Part shown: positions 52,312-52,844 of the stretch, piece after piece | Layout: every line of letters starts with the position of its first letter | Position numbering within the stretch: the stretch's first letter is position 1 | Origin: an uncultured Lachnospiraceae bacterium | GTDB taxonomy: Bacteria; Bacillota; Clostridia; Lachnospirales; Lachnospiraceae | DNA: 52,844 nt | Direction of reading: 5' to 3' | Assembly: GCA_902786515.1 (NCBI GenBank) | Contig: CADADA010000017.1 | Location: forward strand, 1 to 52,844 | Program-made: the position numbers and the translations under genes | The notes under the pieces: model-generated | Database searches by the model: none | What the model was told of the DNA's origin: nothing | Seen by the model: only the letters and a program-made list of their open reading frames with translations

Positions 52312-52844
52312 GTGAAAAAGATAAGAAAGATTGGATGGATAGGAATGGATGTTAAAATAGCAAATGGAATAGATTGTTTTGAAGAAATACGAAGTGTTTT
52401 TTCTCGCAACAATATGCTGGTCGTGGTGATTTGTTTGAAGGACTGTCGGTCTGGGAAGAGGAAGAATACAGACAGCTGCAGGGAACGTATCCGGTGATTA
52501 ATTTGAGCTTTGCGGATTTAAAAGCAACGAGTTTTGAAGAAGTCAGATTTTCAATATGTCAATTATTAACGGATGTATATAATGAATTTGATGAATTTTT
52601 CAAAGAAGCGGATTTGTCGGAAAAAGACAAGGATTATATTAGACAAATTAAACGTGAAATGTCAGATGACGTTGCAAAAAAAAGTTTGAAAAAGCTATCT
52701 TTATTTTTAGCAAGGAAAGAGAATAAAAAGGTAATTATTCTTTTAGACGAATACGACACACCGCTAATCGAAGCCTACACACACGGCTACTGGAAAGAAA
52801 TGACGGAGTTTATGCGTGGTTTATTTAATGCGACTTTTAAGTCG
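52312..52844 (+). pseudogene. Damaged AAA-ATPase-like (PD-(D/E)XK type) gene, runs off the window
   Basis: Family proteins begin with an F-x-EIR block, then a Walker A (RPRRFGKS type), then FEGL and later LLIDEYD. Here the frame from GTG 52312 gives GIDCFEEIRSVFSRNN, and at about 52412 homology jumps to another frame (YAGRGDLFEGLSVWEEEEYRQL) that stays open to the end. The stretch that should hold Walker A is missing, so there is an internal deletion plus a frameshift. Downstream, VINLSFADL and VIILLDEYDTPLIEAY are intact. The 3' end is cut by the window. Family members are often in many copies in gut Bacteroides and Clostridia; their role is unclear. Confidence 0.7.

Noticed and set aside
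52312..52497. Independent 61-aa gene
   Set aside because: Its start is similar to the AAA-ATPase-like family and the homology continues in another frame, so it is the broken 5' end of that gene.

Overview
The window looks like a chromosome segment of a low-GC anaerobic Clostridia, most likely a Lachnospiraceae-type gut or rumen bacterium. This is inferred from the AT-rich coding sequence, strong AGGAGG-type ribosome sites, the [FeFe]-hydrogenase maturase HydF, LL-diaminopimelate aminotransferase, a PPi-type phosphofructokinase, BspA-type leucine-rich repeat surface proteins, and Thr-rich wall-spanning linkers. I see no rRNA, tRNA, transposase, phage gene or true CRISPR array.

Left part (1-6386): an ABC locus built around a small exported protein. 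Two half-size FtsX/MacB-type permeases and their ATPase are overlapping genes. A strong promoter carrying an 18-bp palindrome then drives a 135-aa secreted protein, followed by three multi-spanning membrane proteins and a second ATPase. This resembles a peptide/bacteriocin-type export and self-protection locus, but the small protein is not one I recognise. 6447-7971 (minus strand) holds a TerD-family stress protein and an AIM24-family protein.

7972-8824 is a noncoding block of unusual structure. An exact 53-bp tandem array, in which two hairpin-bearing unit types alternate, runs directly into a roughly 190-nt multi-arm inverted-repeat element. A gene for a zinc-ribbon/SHOCT membrane protein lies just downstream.

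9417-15699 holds an L,D-transpeptidase, then purF, purB, purA and deoC. 15779-29061 is a cell-surface polysaccharide locus: rmlB, rmlA, rmlC (no rmlD here), an ABC exporter (Wzm/Wzt with a glycan-binding-type tail), a 1340-aa methyltransferase-kinase-coiled coil-double glycosyltransferase, two more GT2 enzymes, an initiating phosphoglycosyl transferase and an LCP ligase. The likely scheme is lipid-linked synthesis, capping by methyl/phosphate, recognition of the cap by Wzt, export, and attachment to the wall by LCP.

29148-41507 is mostly housekeeping: HtrA protease, PPi-phosphofructokinase, ClpX, HydF, RNase HI, a small unknown protein, a polysaccharide deacetylase and a second L,D-transpeptidase (minus strand), glnA with an ANTAR regulator, and dapL. 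The right end (41678-52844) is a surface-adhesin region: a giant BspA-like protein, an orphan amino-acid-type binding lipoprotein, a cytidylate-kinase-like protein, a histidine phosphatase, a decayed BspA-like gene, an intact BspA-like gene, and a damaged AAA-ATPase-like gene running off the window.
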